Shown in pieces: positions 43,790-55,075 of a stretch of DNA of 64,000 nucleotides. The stretch is from Argyresthia goedartella. Taxonomy: Eukaryota > Arthropoda > Insecta > Lepidoptera > Argyresthiidae. The notes under the pieces were generated by a model. The model was not told the DNA's origin. It made no database searches and saw only the letters and a program-made list of their open reading frames with translations. The stretch covers positions 41,312,749 through 41,376,748 of the forward strand of contig OX463807.1 of NCBI GenBank assembly GCA_949825045.1, given 5' to 3'. A program made the translations under genes and the position numbers. Numbering within the stretch: the stretch's first letter is position 1; each line of letters starts with the position of its first letter.

Positions 43790-44493
43790 TATAATATTGA
43801 CTGATTGTAAACACTTTTTATAAAGTTTAAGCTTATTTTGCTTAGCTAAATCTAACTTCATCTGTCTTGAGTCCGTAGAACTCGGTTGACCACCACTGGT
43901 GTTGGGCGGGGTTGTGGGGACCCTAGAAGCCGTGGCCCTTCTGGCCGTGAGCTCTAGCAAAAACCTTCCTTTATAAACACATGTAATCGAAATTTCTTTT
44001 AAATGTTTTTTTACTTGGAATTTATTCTAATAAGTCACCTATATTCATCACTGACTGAGGAACCTCTTAAAGATACTGTTTAACCAAAAACACTCTAAAA
44101 ATTACTTTAGGTTATTACTATCACAACGTCTACAGTCCTACCCATAGACGATCACCTACTACTTTGTCCAAATCATCTAAATAAGATACTCGCAATCGTT
44201 GGTATTAGAATCTTTCCAATTGGAGAAATATTCCAATAAAAAATACGTAAGGGTTTAATTCCGTCTGACATTAAATCAATGGTTAGTTGATTATATCTTT
44301 AAATTTACTTTTCATAGAATCGTTTGGGAAACTCGTAGGGTTTATTAATTGATTTCAAATACCTTAGAAGGGGGGGGGGGGTTGTTATACGTTCTTTAAA
44401 CCAACAATCAATCTTTCAACTTCATCCCCATCGGTTTCCAGTAGCGCAAAAGAAGTTAAAGATCTGCTAGGTAGAGAAAAAGTAGATTTTATC
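43790..44493. other. No recognised gene; poly-G run
   Basis: It contains an 11-base G run at 44372-44382 and a minus-strand 69-codon frame (43960-43751) with no recognised domain. Confidence 0.35.
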
Positions 44494-44880
44494 TTATATT
44501 ATTACAGTGGTAAACTCGACCACGAGCGGTTTGATTTGATCAGGTTTAGAGGATCCACGATATACGTCTGTAATGTCAGATTTATCAACTTGTACGCCCA
44601 GGGTTTCGCCAATATCCGTGGCAATCTTGGATAAATCTCCTTTATCTTCAGTTTGTTTCCATTTCGGAATATTTCTGATCTCTATCTTTGTAGAGGAGGA
44701 ATATCGCTCCATATTTTCTAACCTGTTTTCGAGGTCCTTGATGTAGGTAAGGTGTTCTCTACGCTCCTGTCTAAGGTTCTCAATTTCTTTTTGTATGTCA
44801 CTATTTTTCGAGTATAGGATCTCCATCGATGCTTGAATATCTGTATTTTGTGCAGCGAGTGCCAAATTTTGGACAAACCA
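44494..44880 (-). pseudogene. Non-LTR ORF1 fragment (coiled coil and IEIRNIP domain)
   Basis: Residues read IQKEIENLRQERREHL and IKDLENRLENMERYSSS (heptads), then TKIEIRNIPKWK..DIGETLGVQVDKSDITDVY and PLVVEF. This is the same layout as ORF1 of M2 (16400-15900), a Baculo_FP-like ORF1. It stops before the domain ends, and no ORF2 follows on its 3' side. Confidence 0.65.
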
Positions 44881-45392
44881 GTGAAAACATCTATGAGGCA
44901 TATGTGCCTCATCAAACTGTGAACCTGTTAATATCGCCTCAAAGAGGAATGTTATACAAAACCATACTAAGGTTGGGCTGGCAGAAGCAAGACTACCGGC
45001 CCATAATCATCTCATATAGCTTTTAATCAAATTACTGTTTCCACCTTGTAAAGAAAAAGATAATGAGCAAACCCTGGTTTAACGGTGTACCTGTCCTCGA
45101 TACTTAAATGTAGGCCATTTATTTCCTGGGGAAGTAGATGGGCTACATTAATATATTTTATTACTTGCCTGTCCTACATGTCATGACAGATGTTGGCCAT
45201 CGGGCCACTAGCTACTGCAATATGACATAAAGTCTACAAAATCATTATTACCCTAAGAAAACATGAACTAAAATTCATCATATTGTCTTAAGTGTCAGTC
45301 CCAGGTTATATCAAGAATAATTTCCGGACCAAAGAAGTACTTTCCTTGGAGATAACGGCGTTTATGGAATTTTCACTTCACTATAAAGCCTT

Positions 45393-45428
45393 TTTCTGTG
45401 AGGTGGGTCTCCTACCACCTCACAGAAA
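45393..45428. other. Perfect 14-bp-arm palindrome
   Basis: TTTCTGTGAGGTGG, eight bases of loop, then CCACCTCACAGAAA. It sits in a 72-codon plus-strand frame (45292-45510) that I cannot assign. Confidence 0.6.
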
Positions 45429-45635
45429 TCCTAAGCATTATTACACATTTCAGCACAAATGGTTGTTAAAGTTATTGGGACTATTAGAAGATACCGCGGC
45501 TTTATTATGACAATTTTACTTTTTTTAATGAACGCCAGTGCACGGTGATGAATTCAACGTTAAAATAACACTTGAATACTACCTCCCTTAGTAAAAATAT
45601 ATTTAAAAAAAAATCCAAAATGCAAATGTCTTTAT

Positions 45636-46180
45636 TAATCAAATCAAATCAAATCAAATCAAAAATCATTTATTTCCATAGGATGTTGTTACATCACTTA
45701 GATCCGTCATTACATTTTTTGGGTGAGTTCACTAACACAATGGCGGAATCTGTGGAGAAGAGCTTATTACTGTAGATATTTACATATACTTTGCAATCGT
45801 CATTTTTCACCACTTCTCTACATTGGACCACTGTGGGAGAAGAAGGGCGTAGAAACTCCAACAAATTGATTTTTAGATCTCTTTTAAAAATTGCTTGTGC
45901 TTAACTAATACAAATTTTATTATATCATAATGAATAAGTGAGAATAAATAATTACAAAACTATTAACAGCAAGGTCTGTGTTGAGCTAGATTAACCCCAT
46001 ACAGTCCCGTCATTTAAGTAATCTTGAACATTGTAATATCCCTTTTTCGACAAAGTCGCTTTAACATGGTTTTTAAATTGCTCACATGGCAATTTCAAGA
46101 TCTCCAGAGGTATCTTGCTGTAGTAGAGAATGCATAGACCCTTGAAAGAATTTCTAACCTTCGCGATTCTAAACCGGGGC
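45636..46180 (-). pseudogene. Non-LTR J4: 3' end and RT C-terminus
   Basis: The tail (ATCAA)n at 45636-45665 and the 3' UTR to 45770 are the inverse complement of J3's 43640-43789. Further upstream, 46175-46020 translates on the minus strand to VRNSFKGLCILYYSKIPLEI and KKGYYNVQDYLND, the usual C-terminus. The two parts are separated by decayed sequence. Confidence 0.7.
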
Positions 46181-46691
46181 GCAAGTATATTCTATATAAA
46201 TCTATATAGTATATTCTATATACTAGTAGATCTCCCATTCCCGTCGGTTTTGTTTCGGAAGCGCTCTAACCCTATTATTGATATTTGAAATAAAAATTCG
46301 ATTCGGGAACCCGACCATCAGCGACGGAGGTCAATCGGAAAGGATTGAGAATTTTTTAATATTAGATTAAGCATTTTAAAGCGACTATCGGTAAATCTTT
46401 GCTTCGTACAAAGGCGAGTGCTTTGTACGGGGAGTGCTTATAATTGGATTGGTTGGTGACGCTCAAACGCGTCGCATGGCGGCGGCGCCCGCTTGCTCGC
46501 TTGGCGCGTAATGCAGTTACCTGCTTTAACGCACTTTAAACTAACCCGAAAGCACAGTTCATTCAGCTCGACACGAGTCACGCTCGTACCTCCATCACGG
46601 AGTTCAATTTTGCCTATATTGCATCTAAAGCAAAACTGAAGAACTGAACTAAGACCTTGCTGAGCTATTAAAACTTTTCGATCTTCAATGA

Positions 46692-47103
46692 GTTTACTTT
46701 TTGGGGTTCCGTACCCGAAGGGTGCCAAACGGGACCCTATAACTAAGCCTCCGCTGTCCGACCTTCCGTCCGACTGTCACCAGACTGTATCTCATAACCG
46801 TTATAGTTAGCCAGTTGAAATTTTCACAGATGATGTTTTTCTGTTGCCGATTTAACAGCAAAAACAAAAAAAAAAACATTGTAACATAAATATTCAAGGG
46901 GGCTCCCATACAACAATTCTTTCAACACCACATAAAAACTTATGAATGCACCGGTTACGTAGATGGAGTATAAAAGTAGCCGCACCAATAACTTTGTAAA
47001 CAACATTTTGTTATGTAAAATCCAAACTATTCACTCCACACCATCCCTACCATTGTATGGTGCCCTATGCCTTAACCCTTCATGCGCGAGTTAGGCTCGA
47101 ACT
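46692..47103 (-). repeat. Dispersed repeat, long copy
   Basis: In inverse complement it runs from AAGTTCGAGCC and ATGAAGGGTTAAGGC through CACCATACAATGG, CCATCTACGTAACCGGTGC, GTATGGGAGCCCCCTTGAAT and AGTCTGGTGACAGTCGGACG to GGGTACGGAACCCCAAAAA. It matches 24900-25306 in order. GC-rich sequence at 46440-46600 just left of it is unassigned. Confidence 0.7.
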
Positions 47104-47295
47104 TGACCTTTTTTTAAGTATCCTTGGCTGTGTCCCACTGCTGCAGGTGGAGGGTAATTGACATCATAATACTCTTAAATAGGAATACTAAACGGTTAGC
47201 ATTTTTTTATTATAATAATCATAATCATAATCATTCATCAATAAACGGAAGAAGAAGAGAAGTAGAAAGGATTGAGATTGAATTTGTGCTAGGTA

Positions 47296-47393
47296 CAGTC
47301 TTCACAAAAGAAAAAGGCCCGGTGACAGCGACCGTGTCACTGACGTAACAAGGTTTAATTTAGTTTGGGCCACCGGTGATTTTGTGAAGACTG
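47296..47393. mobile_element. Hairpin element, ~98 bp
   Basis: ACAGTCTTCACAAAA..GGCCCGGTGAC at the left end and GGGCCACCGGTGATTTTGTGAAGACTGT at the right end are inverted complements with small gaps. It also contains GACAGCGACCGTGTC, and it resembles a short MITE. The stretch 47394-47940 holds an unassigned 87-codon frame only. Confidence 0.55.
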
Positions 47394-47939
47394 TTAACAC
47401 TTTTCAATCAGATAGTATAACTTTTGGAACTGCACTGTAAACGGTAAACTTATGTTAAACATGACTTACGAACAGTTAAAATATAAACTTCTAGATCATA
47501 AAGCTAAATCTGCAAACTACAAAGGACGTGCTAAAAACTCTTGTAAGCGAAACGAATCAATGACAGTATTTTGTATACTTCAGTGCCTTCTTGTCAGAGC
47601 TAGACCAATCTTTCAACTTTCATTCGTTGCGGGTGTACAATATATAACGTCTCGCAATAATTTTGTCCCGCATGTGCATGTTAAAGTATCTAAGATTAAT
47701 TATGTACCAAGCTGAAATTGTGTATAAAGCGCACCTTTTTAACTAAATGAAGAACCCTCTTATCTGTCTCCGTCTGTAAAAACCGCCGTCAAAGAGTATT
47801 TTGGTTACAATGATATTTCGGGGGCGATTATTTACTAATAGACAAGTCAACGAGCGATTCTAGGTGGGAAAGTTTAAAGCAGCAAGTTTGACTTGGGGAC
47901 TTTGTTTGGACCAGTTAGGAGTGAAACATAGTAAAAGTC

Positions 47940-48090
47940 CTGACCCCTCTGAGGTGAGGGGAAGGGACCCTATCACTTAGCCTCCGCTGTCTGTCCGTCT
48001 GTCAGCGAGCTGTATCTCGTGAACAGTAATAGGTAGAGAGTTGAATTTTTCAAAGATTATGTATTTCTGTTGCTGTACAGTAACAATAAT
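47940..48090 (-). repeat. Fragment of dispersed repeat
   Basis: Minus-strand GACAGACGGACAGACAGCGG and TAGTGATAGGGTCCC are the 3' part of the family, preceded by ATACATAATCTTTGAAAA. Confidence 0.55.
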
Positions 48091-48124
48091 CAATTACACG
48101 ATATTTTATATATTATAGTTGTGT

Positions 48125-48420
48125 TCAGTTCAGTTCAAAGATTTTATTCATAATAGCACAAAAATTGAGACTTAATAAACGTCATAACATAATCAAGCGA
48201 GCATAGTAGGTACCTTTTTATTACATAGTACATAATATATAGGGTGCAAGGAACTGGTTTAATGCCAGATGTCGGAGTCTTGTAAAAAGTCATTAATTTT
48301 TTAGTAAGCCTTTGTGCACAAAGTGTGCTTTATACATTTTTTAAATCGGGCTTCAGTTAAGTTGTGTTTTGTTTTGTTATATTGGATCCCTATGCAAGAG
48401 ACGTGTTTTAATATCACTCG
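48125..48420 (-). pseudogene. Non-LTR 3' end with RT C-terminal scrap
   Basis: Minus-strand AATAAAATCTTTGAACTGAACTGAAC forms a 3' end with a short CTGAA repeat. Upstream, a frame ends KINDFLQDSDIWH-stop near 48265, a variant of the YYKISDY..D..W terminus of the J family. A separate motif GACTTCAAAAAAGGAGGAGG at 48570 belongs to another common repeat. The stretch 48620-49080 shows no gene. Confidence 0.5.
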
Positions 48421-49080
48421 CGATACAAACCCAAACATGATTCAAATGTGATAAACTATTTTGAGACTTATCACGTGGTTATTGTGGCGCATTTGTTTAG
48501 AGATCGGTTTCGCGGTTCTGGGTGCAAATCCGAATTTGGAGAAAATATTTTACTCTCTTTTTAACCGACTTCAAAAAAGGAGGAGGTTCACAATTCGGTT
48601 GTATTTTTTTTAATGATTGTTACCTCAAAACGGGTACTATTTATGAACCAATATCAAATTTATTTATTTTTTAATTGAAAGGTTAAGTATGGTCCCATTT
48701 TTTGAAAATTAGAAATCGTTCAAGTAATTTGGTTTCTCAAGCAAAAATACTGGAATTATGATATCATCAGGTAAACGAAATTGTGTATTATTGCTTTTAT
48801 CTACACACGTATCATAAACCCTCTTTACTGCGTCCAAAAACCGCACGTTACGATCAGCATAATGTTAAACTACTTTGTAAAAACTCATTTCTTATCTGCA
48901 TATTGAACATTATGACCATAATGTGTAAATTTTCTACATATTATGTCATTCAAATTTCGAACGCCGACGCCCGCCTGCGTGCCGCCCTTACTTTATCTGT
49001 GAAGTTGGTTCTTCAGAACAAGCTAAACAACTCAATGCCACAATGCCGGTCAAACATGCGGTTCCTGAATACATCAAAGA

Positions 49081-49235
49081 GAGCTTATGATATGTGTGTA
49101 GATAAACTAGTGTATGTAACTGTACATAATTAGTCATTAAAACTCTGGAGTGATATTATTATGAAACTCGCCTCGAGTTTTAATGCCCTCCATTATGTAT
49201 CAGTCACATAAACTACTATACTGTGACTTATCAGT
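49081..49235 (+). repeat. Dispersed repeat flanking piggyBac copy B
   Basis: It shares TTATGATATGTGTGTAGATA, GTATGTAACTGTACATAA and CATTATGTATCAG with 4560-4700. Copy B's terminus begins a few bases to the right. Confidence 0.55.
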
Positions 49236-49442
49236 GGTGTCCCATATCATCCTAGTGTTCCATTTTTAAAACGGTTATATTTTTATTTCTTTACTTGAAT
49301 TTTTGAACGCGTCTTTAAAGTAAAGTTTCTATGTTGGTATTACTGACATTTCTAGCTGTCAGATGAACACATGTCATTTCACATTGCGTGGTTTTGTTGA
49401 TCTAGAAAACATAATTGTGTTTGTAAGTTTTGGGTGAAAAAT

Positions 49443-51016
49443 ATGGCGAACAGGAAAATGTAAGTTATCATGATGTTTACATTATACTACTGACAATTTA
49501 GGGTTTATAAACATGTTATAGTATTGTTCTATTATGTCGTCATACGTATTTAGAAATAAAAAGGCAAATTTGAGGGTAGCTGTAAGTTTTATGTACCGTT
49601 CCATTATTTGAGCAGTAGGAACATAAGCACATGTAATTTTTATACATTAGGAACTTTATTTTATCTGTATTGCCTCGTAATTATGATATTATTTTATTGC
49701 AGATTGAATGTGTATCAGATAATCTCTCAGTTGGAAGAAGATGACGACTTGTTTGCGGCTGATATTTTCATCACACCTCCTGAAAATTGGCAAAATAGCG
49801 ACGAAGATAGCGGTGACGAAGAGTTTGCAAGTATAAATAATTTGTCTAGACATCAGTTACTATCAGAAGCTGAACTCCGAGTCACTAGATCGTCTCGAGC
49901 TGAATCTAGGATAGTGCATGAGGTCAATGGAGATGAACAAGAAGTTGAACCAACACTTCCACACCGTCAGTGACGAAGCCTTCACAGCCCATATCCTCGT
50001 CGACGGCAACACTGCCACCGCCAAAAAGAAAACGTGTTGAAGTCAAAAGAAAGTGGTGGTTTGTAGATATTCCAGAAAAGGCTGAGAAAGAATACTGTGA
50101 ACGAGATTTCCTGGAAAACCTGGAAAATTTGGAAGAAACAGTTCAGGTTTTGAACTATTTTTTTATGAAGACGTGTTCGAATTACTGCGCTCAGAAACTG
50201 AAAAAAATGCGGTTCAGAAGGGTAAACATGCATTCCATGTTACTACAACGGATATGATACACTTCATAGCCATTCTCTTATTATCGGGATATAACAGTGT
50301 ATCGAGATACAGAATGTATTGGGAACAAAGAGTTGACTGCAGTTTTCCAACAGTGGTAGCTATTATTATGTCAAGAAATCAATTTGAAGATTTGCTGCGT
50401 TATTTCCATGTTGCCAACAATAATAATCTTGGTCCTAATGATAAGTTTGCTAAAGTGTGCCCTCTATGGAATCTGCTCAATGCATGATGGGTAAAGTATT
50501 ACCCTGGAGATAGAAATTTGAGCATTGACGAATCTATGATTCCATATTTTGGGAAACATAGTACTAAGCAGCATATCCATGGAAATCCAATCAGATTTGG
50601 ATATAAAAATTGGTCTATTTGTACGCGACTTGAATATTTGATTTATGGTGAGCTGTATCAGGGAGCTAGTACCGGAAATACCCATCCTGAGTTAGGTGTT
50701 GGTGCCTCAGTTGTTCTGGATCTAATATCAAAGCTGCCACAAGGTAACTACAGTTTTTATTTCGATAATTTTTTTACATCCTTACCGCTGCTTGAGGAGT
50801 TACAAAAAATCGGTCACGATGGAACAGGGACTATACGAGCTAACCGAACTGAGAAAGCACCTCTCAAAGATCCGCAAGAAATGAAGAAAACAAGCAGAGG
50901 ACAAACAAAATAAACAAACTCGATGTGGTTTATGCCACAAAAACACAACCATGAAGTGTATCAAATGTAATGTTGCCTTACATAGCAAATGTTCTATCAT
51001 TTTTCATACTCAATAA
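49443..51016 (+). pseudogene. piggyBac transposase remnant (copy B)
   Basis: Exon 1 at 49443-49459 (MANRK..) and a 244-bp GT-AG intron precede exon 2 at 49704, as in copy A. Breaks: a frame change near 49970 (shared with A), a missing T in the poly-T near 50150 and a TGA in place of Arg at about 50485. One extra codon lies at 50365. The domain with LSIDESMIPYFGKH and FYFDNFFTSLPLL persists, and the shared deletion removes the third catalytic Asp. The Cys-rich ribbon TRCGLCHKN..KCIKCN survives at 50912-51016 after a stop. Confidence 0.88.
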
Positions 51017-51133
51017 CACACGCAATTGTATTTTAAAGTAATAATTATAAGATTTAAAACTTCGTACAATAAATAAAAAGTGAATACAATCGTTTTATTT
51101 CCCAACGAAATCCATAGCCACTGACCGTATCTT

Positions 51134-53526
51134 TATACTTTATTGCACAAAAACAGAAGATACAGATATAACAAAATGGAAACTAGGTGTACAAAGGCGA
51201 GCTTATCTCTAAAAAGAGATTTCTTCCAGCACACCTAATATGGACAGAATACATGAAATAACAGGTAGACCTATGTGCTCAACGTTAAAAATATTAAAAT
51301 AATAAACTAATTACTAATATGTACATAAATACATAATATCAATACAAATAGACAAAATTATACTACATATATATCAAAGCAATAAACCTACATAAATCTA
51401 GTATGGAAGAGAAAGATAGTGTTCTTTTAAGCGAGTTTTAAAAATAGAAAGTGACGGGCTGTCTCTGATGGCGCTAGGAAGTTTGTTCCAGAGCCTGATA
51501 GCTCGTAGTCTTGAACCCATGTTCATATGCGGCTGTATTGTGTTGCGGAGTTATAAGCAGTGATCGAGCGTGAGATCTCCGAGGCCTATCCGAGGACAAA
51601 AATTCAAAACGATCTCGTAAGAAGACAGGATAGCGAGGATTAAATAAGATGTTATAGAGGCAGATGAGGATATGAGAATCCCGACGAAGACGGATAGGGA
51701 GCCACATTAACTCCCTGCGATACTCCGAGACGTGGTCATACTTGCGCAGGCCGAAGACAAACCGAATCCCGAGGTTTTGAAGTCGCTCGAGTTTGTTCAG
51801 TTGCTCTTCATTCGCGCTCACCCAGCATACGTCAGCGTAATCGATCAGGGGAAGGAGAAGAGACTGGGCAAGCGTTATTTTTGTCTGACGAGGCAGGAAG
51901 TATTGTAGTCGTTTGAGGGAGTGAAAAGTGGCAAAGACTCGCCTACTGACCTCGCTGACATGCGCTGACCAGGAAAATTGGTTATCGAAGAAAACTCCTA
52001 GATTTTTGGCCTTAGTACTATATGAGATTATAGTTCCATCATAGGTTATAGGGGCAATGGACAGATTCTGTAACAAGTTAAGGGAAAACCTGGAACCAAT
52101 AATCAAAGCCTGGGACTTACTAGGGTTGACAAGTAGTCCAAAAGAAGTGGCCCAGTCCCTAATTCGCTCGAGATCGGCATTTAACATTCCCACAGCAGAC
52201 ACCATATCACAGGGAGAAAAATGAAGATAAATCTGGAGATCGTCTGCGTAAAGATGGTATGATGACGAGAGAGTATCCGAGACGGAATTTATGAAGACGG
52301 AGAAAAGAAGAGGAGAGAGAATACCACCCTGAGGGACCCCCGCAACGAGGTCACACCACTCCGTTGAAGTCACCTCCGACCTAATACGTTGCTGGCGACC
52401 TTTCAGATAAGAGTCGAACCAGCAAGCAGAGACGGAGGACACATTCAAGGACTTCAGGGTCTCAACGAGGATATCGAAATCAACGCAGTTAAAGGCGCTG
52501 CTGAAGTCCAGCAGTGCAAGCACAGTGAGCTGTTTCTCGTCCATCGCATGCTGAATGTCATCGGTGACTTTAAGCAAGGCCGTGACAGTGCTATGACCGG
52601 GCCTAAAACCGGATTGCAGTTGATTCAGCAAGTTGTTTGAGCATAAGTAGGAGGATAACTGAGAATGAACAATGGATTCAAGGACTTTGGATAGGATAGG
52701 CAGAATGGAAATTGGACGAAACTCTTTAAAAGAGGAGGGATTTGATGTTTTGGGTAATGGGATAACTAAGGCTTTTTTCCACACATTTGGGAAGGAACTA
52801 TTGGAGAGAGAGAAGTTTATTATATGTGTGATAGCTGGAAGAAGCTCGTCAAATACGTTGCTGATCATTTTGGAGCAGATATTATCGTCACCCACGGCTT
52901 TGGAGGAAATGGAGAGCACTGCTTTCTTAACCGCATCAATTCCGACAAGTCTGAAGTCAAATGGAGTGGAGGTGGGAGCAGACCTCGAGCGCAGGTGACA
53001 CAGAGTGGCATTTTTTAAGGTGGGATCCATGACGACAGGGGGAGCTGAGAAAAAAATGTTGAGACCGTTGAGATCAACAATGCCAGCCGCTTGATCCTGA
53101 GACTTACCGACACCAAGCGTTCTAAGGAATTTCCATACTTGAGCAGGTGTGTATCTTTCGATACACTCAAATATATGATGGCGCTTGGCATCACGACACA
53201 TGCGATTACAGCGGTTTCGGAGGCGTTTGAAAGTGGCAAGGTTCTCGGCTGTAGGCTCCTTTTTGTTCAGGCATTTGGCTCTGTTCCTTTTAGCCATCAA
53301 ACGTTTGATAACGTCGGTGAGCCAGGGTGCTGGAAGGTGTTTCACCTTAACCTTCTTGACCGGTGCATGCTTGTCAAATAGTCCCAGAATAATTGCGTTG
53401 AAGTGGTGGATCTTATCATCAACGGTCTCACTAGTGATAATAGGTGTCCAGTCAATCGACGCGGCATCTGATTTAAGGGATGCAGAATCAATACCCTTGA
53501 AGCTACGAATGTAAATAAGTTTTGCA
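51134..53526 (-). mobile_element. 5'-truncated non-LTR element inserted in piggyBac copy B
   Basis: GTATCTT is present at both edges (51127-51133 and 53527-53533) as a 7-bp target duplication. The minus-strand 3' end carries GTGCAATAAAGTATAAA. The 5' end starts within the ORF2 linker, after the endonuclease. Confidence 0.88.
51398..53520 (-). pseudogene. Reverse transcriptase of the element within copy B
   Basis: The frame is open from the truncated 5' end (linker SFKGIDSASLKSD..IDWTPII near 53500) through HLPAPWLTDVIKRLM and GDDNICSKMI. It continues with FRPISILPILSKVLESIV, SGFRPGHST, LLDFSSAFNCVD, GVPQGGILSPLLFSVFIN, YHLYADDLQIY (YADD box intact) and KNLGVFFDNQFSWSAHV. The 623-codon part from Met 53345 ends prematurely at 51474. 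The genuine C-terminus (LWNKLPSAIRDSPSL..HYLSLPY) lies in another frame and ends at 51398. One indel near 51525 is therefore the only visible lesion. It belongs to the Jockey/CR1 group and resembles the scrap at 56150-56400. Confidence 0.9.
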
Positions 53527-53673
53527 GTATCTTACGGAACGGTTACAAAACTAAAAATCTAAATGAGATTAATTTTTTTTTGGTATGTAGTTCTCATTAT
53601 ACATCTATAAACATGCTCCGATACCATTTTCATAAAAATTGGACTTGTTTTACTATGGTTGGGATGATACGGG

Positions 53674-54020
53674 GATCATTAGAATTCTGTCTCGAAGTAC
53701 CGTATATTCGATTATAATGTCGTGTAATGCGTGTGGACTCGATTGTCAGACAGACAGATTCCTTGTTTTCGTGTATTTTGACGACATTCGCAGCCCGACC
53801 TGGGAGGATGTATTTCTTGAGGGCTTGGTTTTTTAAGCTTTTAACCTGATGAATATTTGTGGTGTTTATGTACTTTGTTTGATTTTTTCACTTTATGTGC
53901 CGTATATTCGTAATGTCTACACATCATATTATATCCCATAGTGAAAAGTGGGCTTCATTATATTATTGATTATCAGAAGACAGATTTAGTAGTCTCGTGA
54001 TTTCCGATAACGATCTGTCA
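53674..54020. other. No gene; left half of a direct repeat
   Basis: 53780-53850 (ACGACATTCGCAGCCCGACC..GGGAGGATG..GAGGGCTTGG..TTTTAACCTGAT) recurs in diverged form at 54320-54405 in the same orientation. Confidence 0.5.
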
Positions 54021-54290
54021 TCATGTGGTCAATTTATTGTTCGCGTCCAAATCTGACAAGACTATGCCTACCAAACTTCTGACTCGGCTTAGCACAACAT
54101 ATATTTGTCCTTTTGTAATTGTTTTGTTGCCAAGGTCAATAACAGCTCTTTCGTGGGTTGTACCCTGTAGTTTATGAACTGTGACCGCACAACCTAATAT
54201 AACAGGCAACAAACAATGCTCCACATCTCCGTAAAATGTAGTACTTGGTGGAGGTATGGGTGTGCAACCGTTTCTAACTGTTAGCCTCAG
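54021..54290 (-). pseudogene. Pif1/Helitron-type helicase C-terminal remnant
   Basis: The minus-strand frame reads LPVILGCAVTVHKLQGTTHE, RAVIDLG and GQIYVVLSRVRSLVGIVLSD. This corresponds to helicase motifs V (A.T.HK.QG) and VI (Y.ALSR) of Pif1-family proteins, the form carried by Helitrons. Only ~75 codons remain, and Walker A and the Rep domain are absent. Diverged direct repeats flank it. Confidence 0.75.
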
Positions 54291-54877
54291 ACAATAGTTT
54301 CATCATCATCTTGTACAAAGACGACATTCGCAACCTGATAGGGGAGGAAGAAATAGGGCTTGAACTTCAAGTATATTTTTTTTAAAGTTTTTAACATAGT
54401 GATTATTATTTTTGTAATAATATTTTTAGTGCTTAAGTTTTCTTGTACGATGGTACGGGGACCCGCACTTTATCGATTTTTACCTATTCCTAAGCGTTGC
54501 CTAGGAAATGAGTTAAATAAAGTGTAAAAGTTTTATTTGAGTTCATGCATTAGCATACAAATGAGGAGCTTTATCGTTTTGTAAGGCCGCGGAGTGTAGC
54601 GGCTTACAATTACAAATTACTACTGGGTCTAAGTCTAACCTGTATCGCGGTTCCCAGTTTGTTGATTGACAGTATTGTTAATTTTTATATAAATTTCTTA
54701 TTATGTTAAGATAAACAATTAAACGATAATGATGTGTTGTAATACATTTTATATAAATAATTTAAATAGATATATCAGGGCCATAAATGGAGCAATAAAA
54801 ATATATAATGAATGAATAAATAAGTAAATAAATATGTATGCACAGCACACCCAATTTTCTCAGTGAAGGTTTCTTTT
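54291..54877. other. No gene seen; weak hairpin
   Basis: It contains the right half of the direct repeat (54320-54405) and a GTAAGGCCGC..GCGGCTTAC hairpin at 54581-54608. Nothing else is recognised. Confidence 0.4.
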
Positions 54878-55075
54878 CTGCCTACGAAGCTGACGGTCCT
54901 GGGTTCTAATCCCGGTAAGGGTAAATATTTGTGTGATGAGCGTGAATATTTGTTTCTTAGTCTTGGATCTTTATGAAATATATCGTCATCTAGTAGCCAT
55001 AACACAAGCCCTTTTCAGCTACGATGGGCCTGTTCGACTTGTGTGAGATTGTCCTCTAATATTTGTTATTTATTA
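54878..55075 (+). mobile_element. tRNA-derived SINE, 5'-truncated
   Basis: TGCCTACGAAGCTGACGGTC, then GGGTTCTAATCCCGG (B box), TGTTTCTTAGTCTTGGATC, CCATAACACAAGCCC and GTGTGAGATTGTCCTC follow the SINE at 38572. The A box is missing. The stretch 55076-56100 has short frames only. Confidence 0.68.

Larger units (their letters stand above)
49241..53673 (+). mobile_element. piggyBac-like element, copy B (split by a non-LTR insertion)
   Basis: The ends CCCATATCATCC at 49241 and GGATGATACGGG ending at 53673 match copy A. Removing 51134-53526 and one target duplicate leaves about 2.03 kb, close to copy A's 2.06 kb. The flanks are GTGT and GATC, not TTAA. It lies in the opposite orientation to copy A. 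Confidence 0.88.

Noticed and set aside
44372..44382. Poly-G tract as a functional G-quadruplex
   Set aside because: It is a single homopolymer run without spaced G blocks, so a simple repeat or assembly artefact is as likely.
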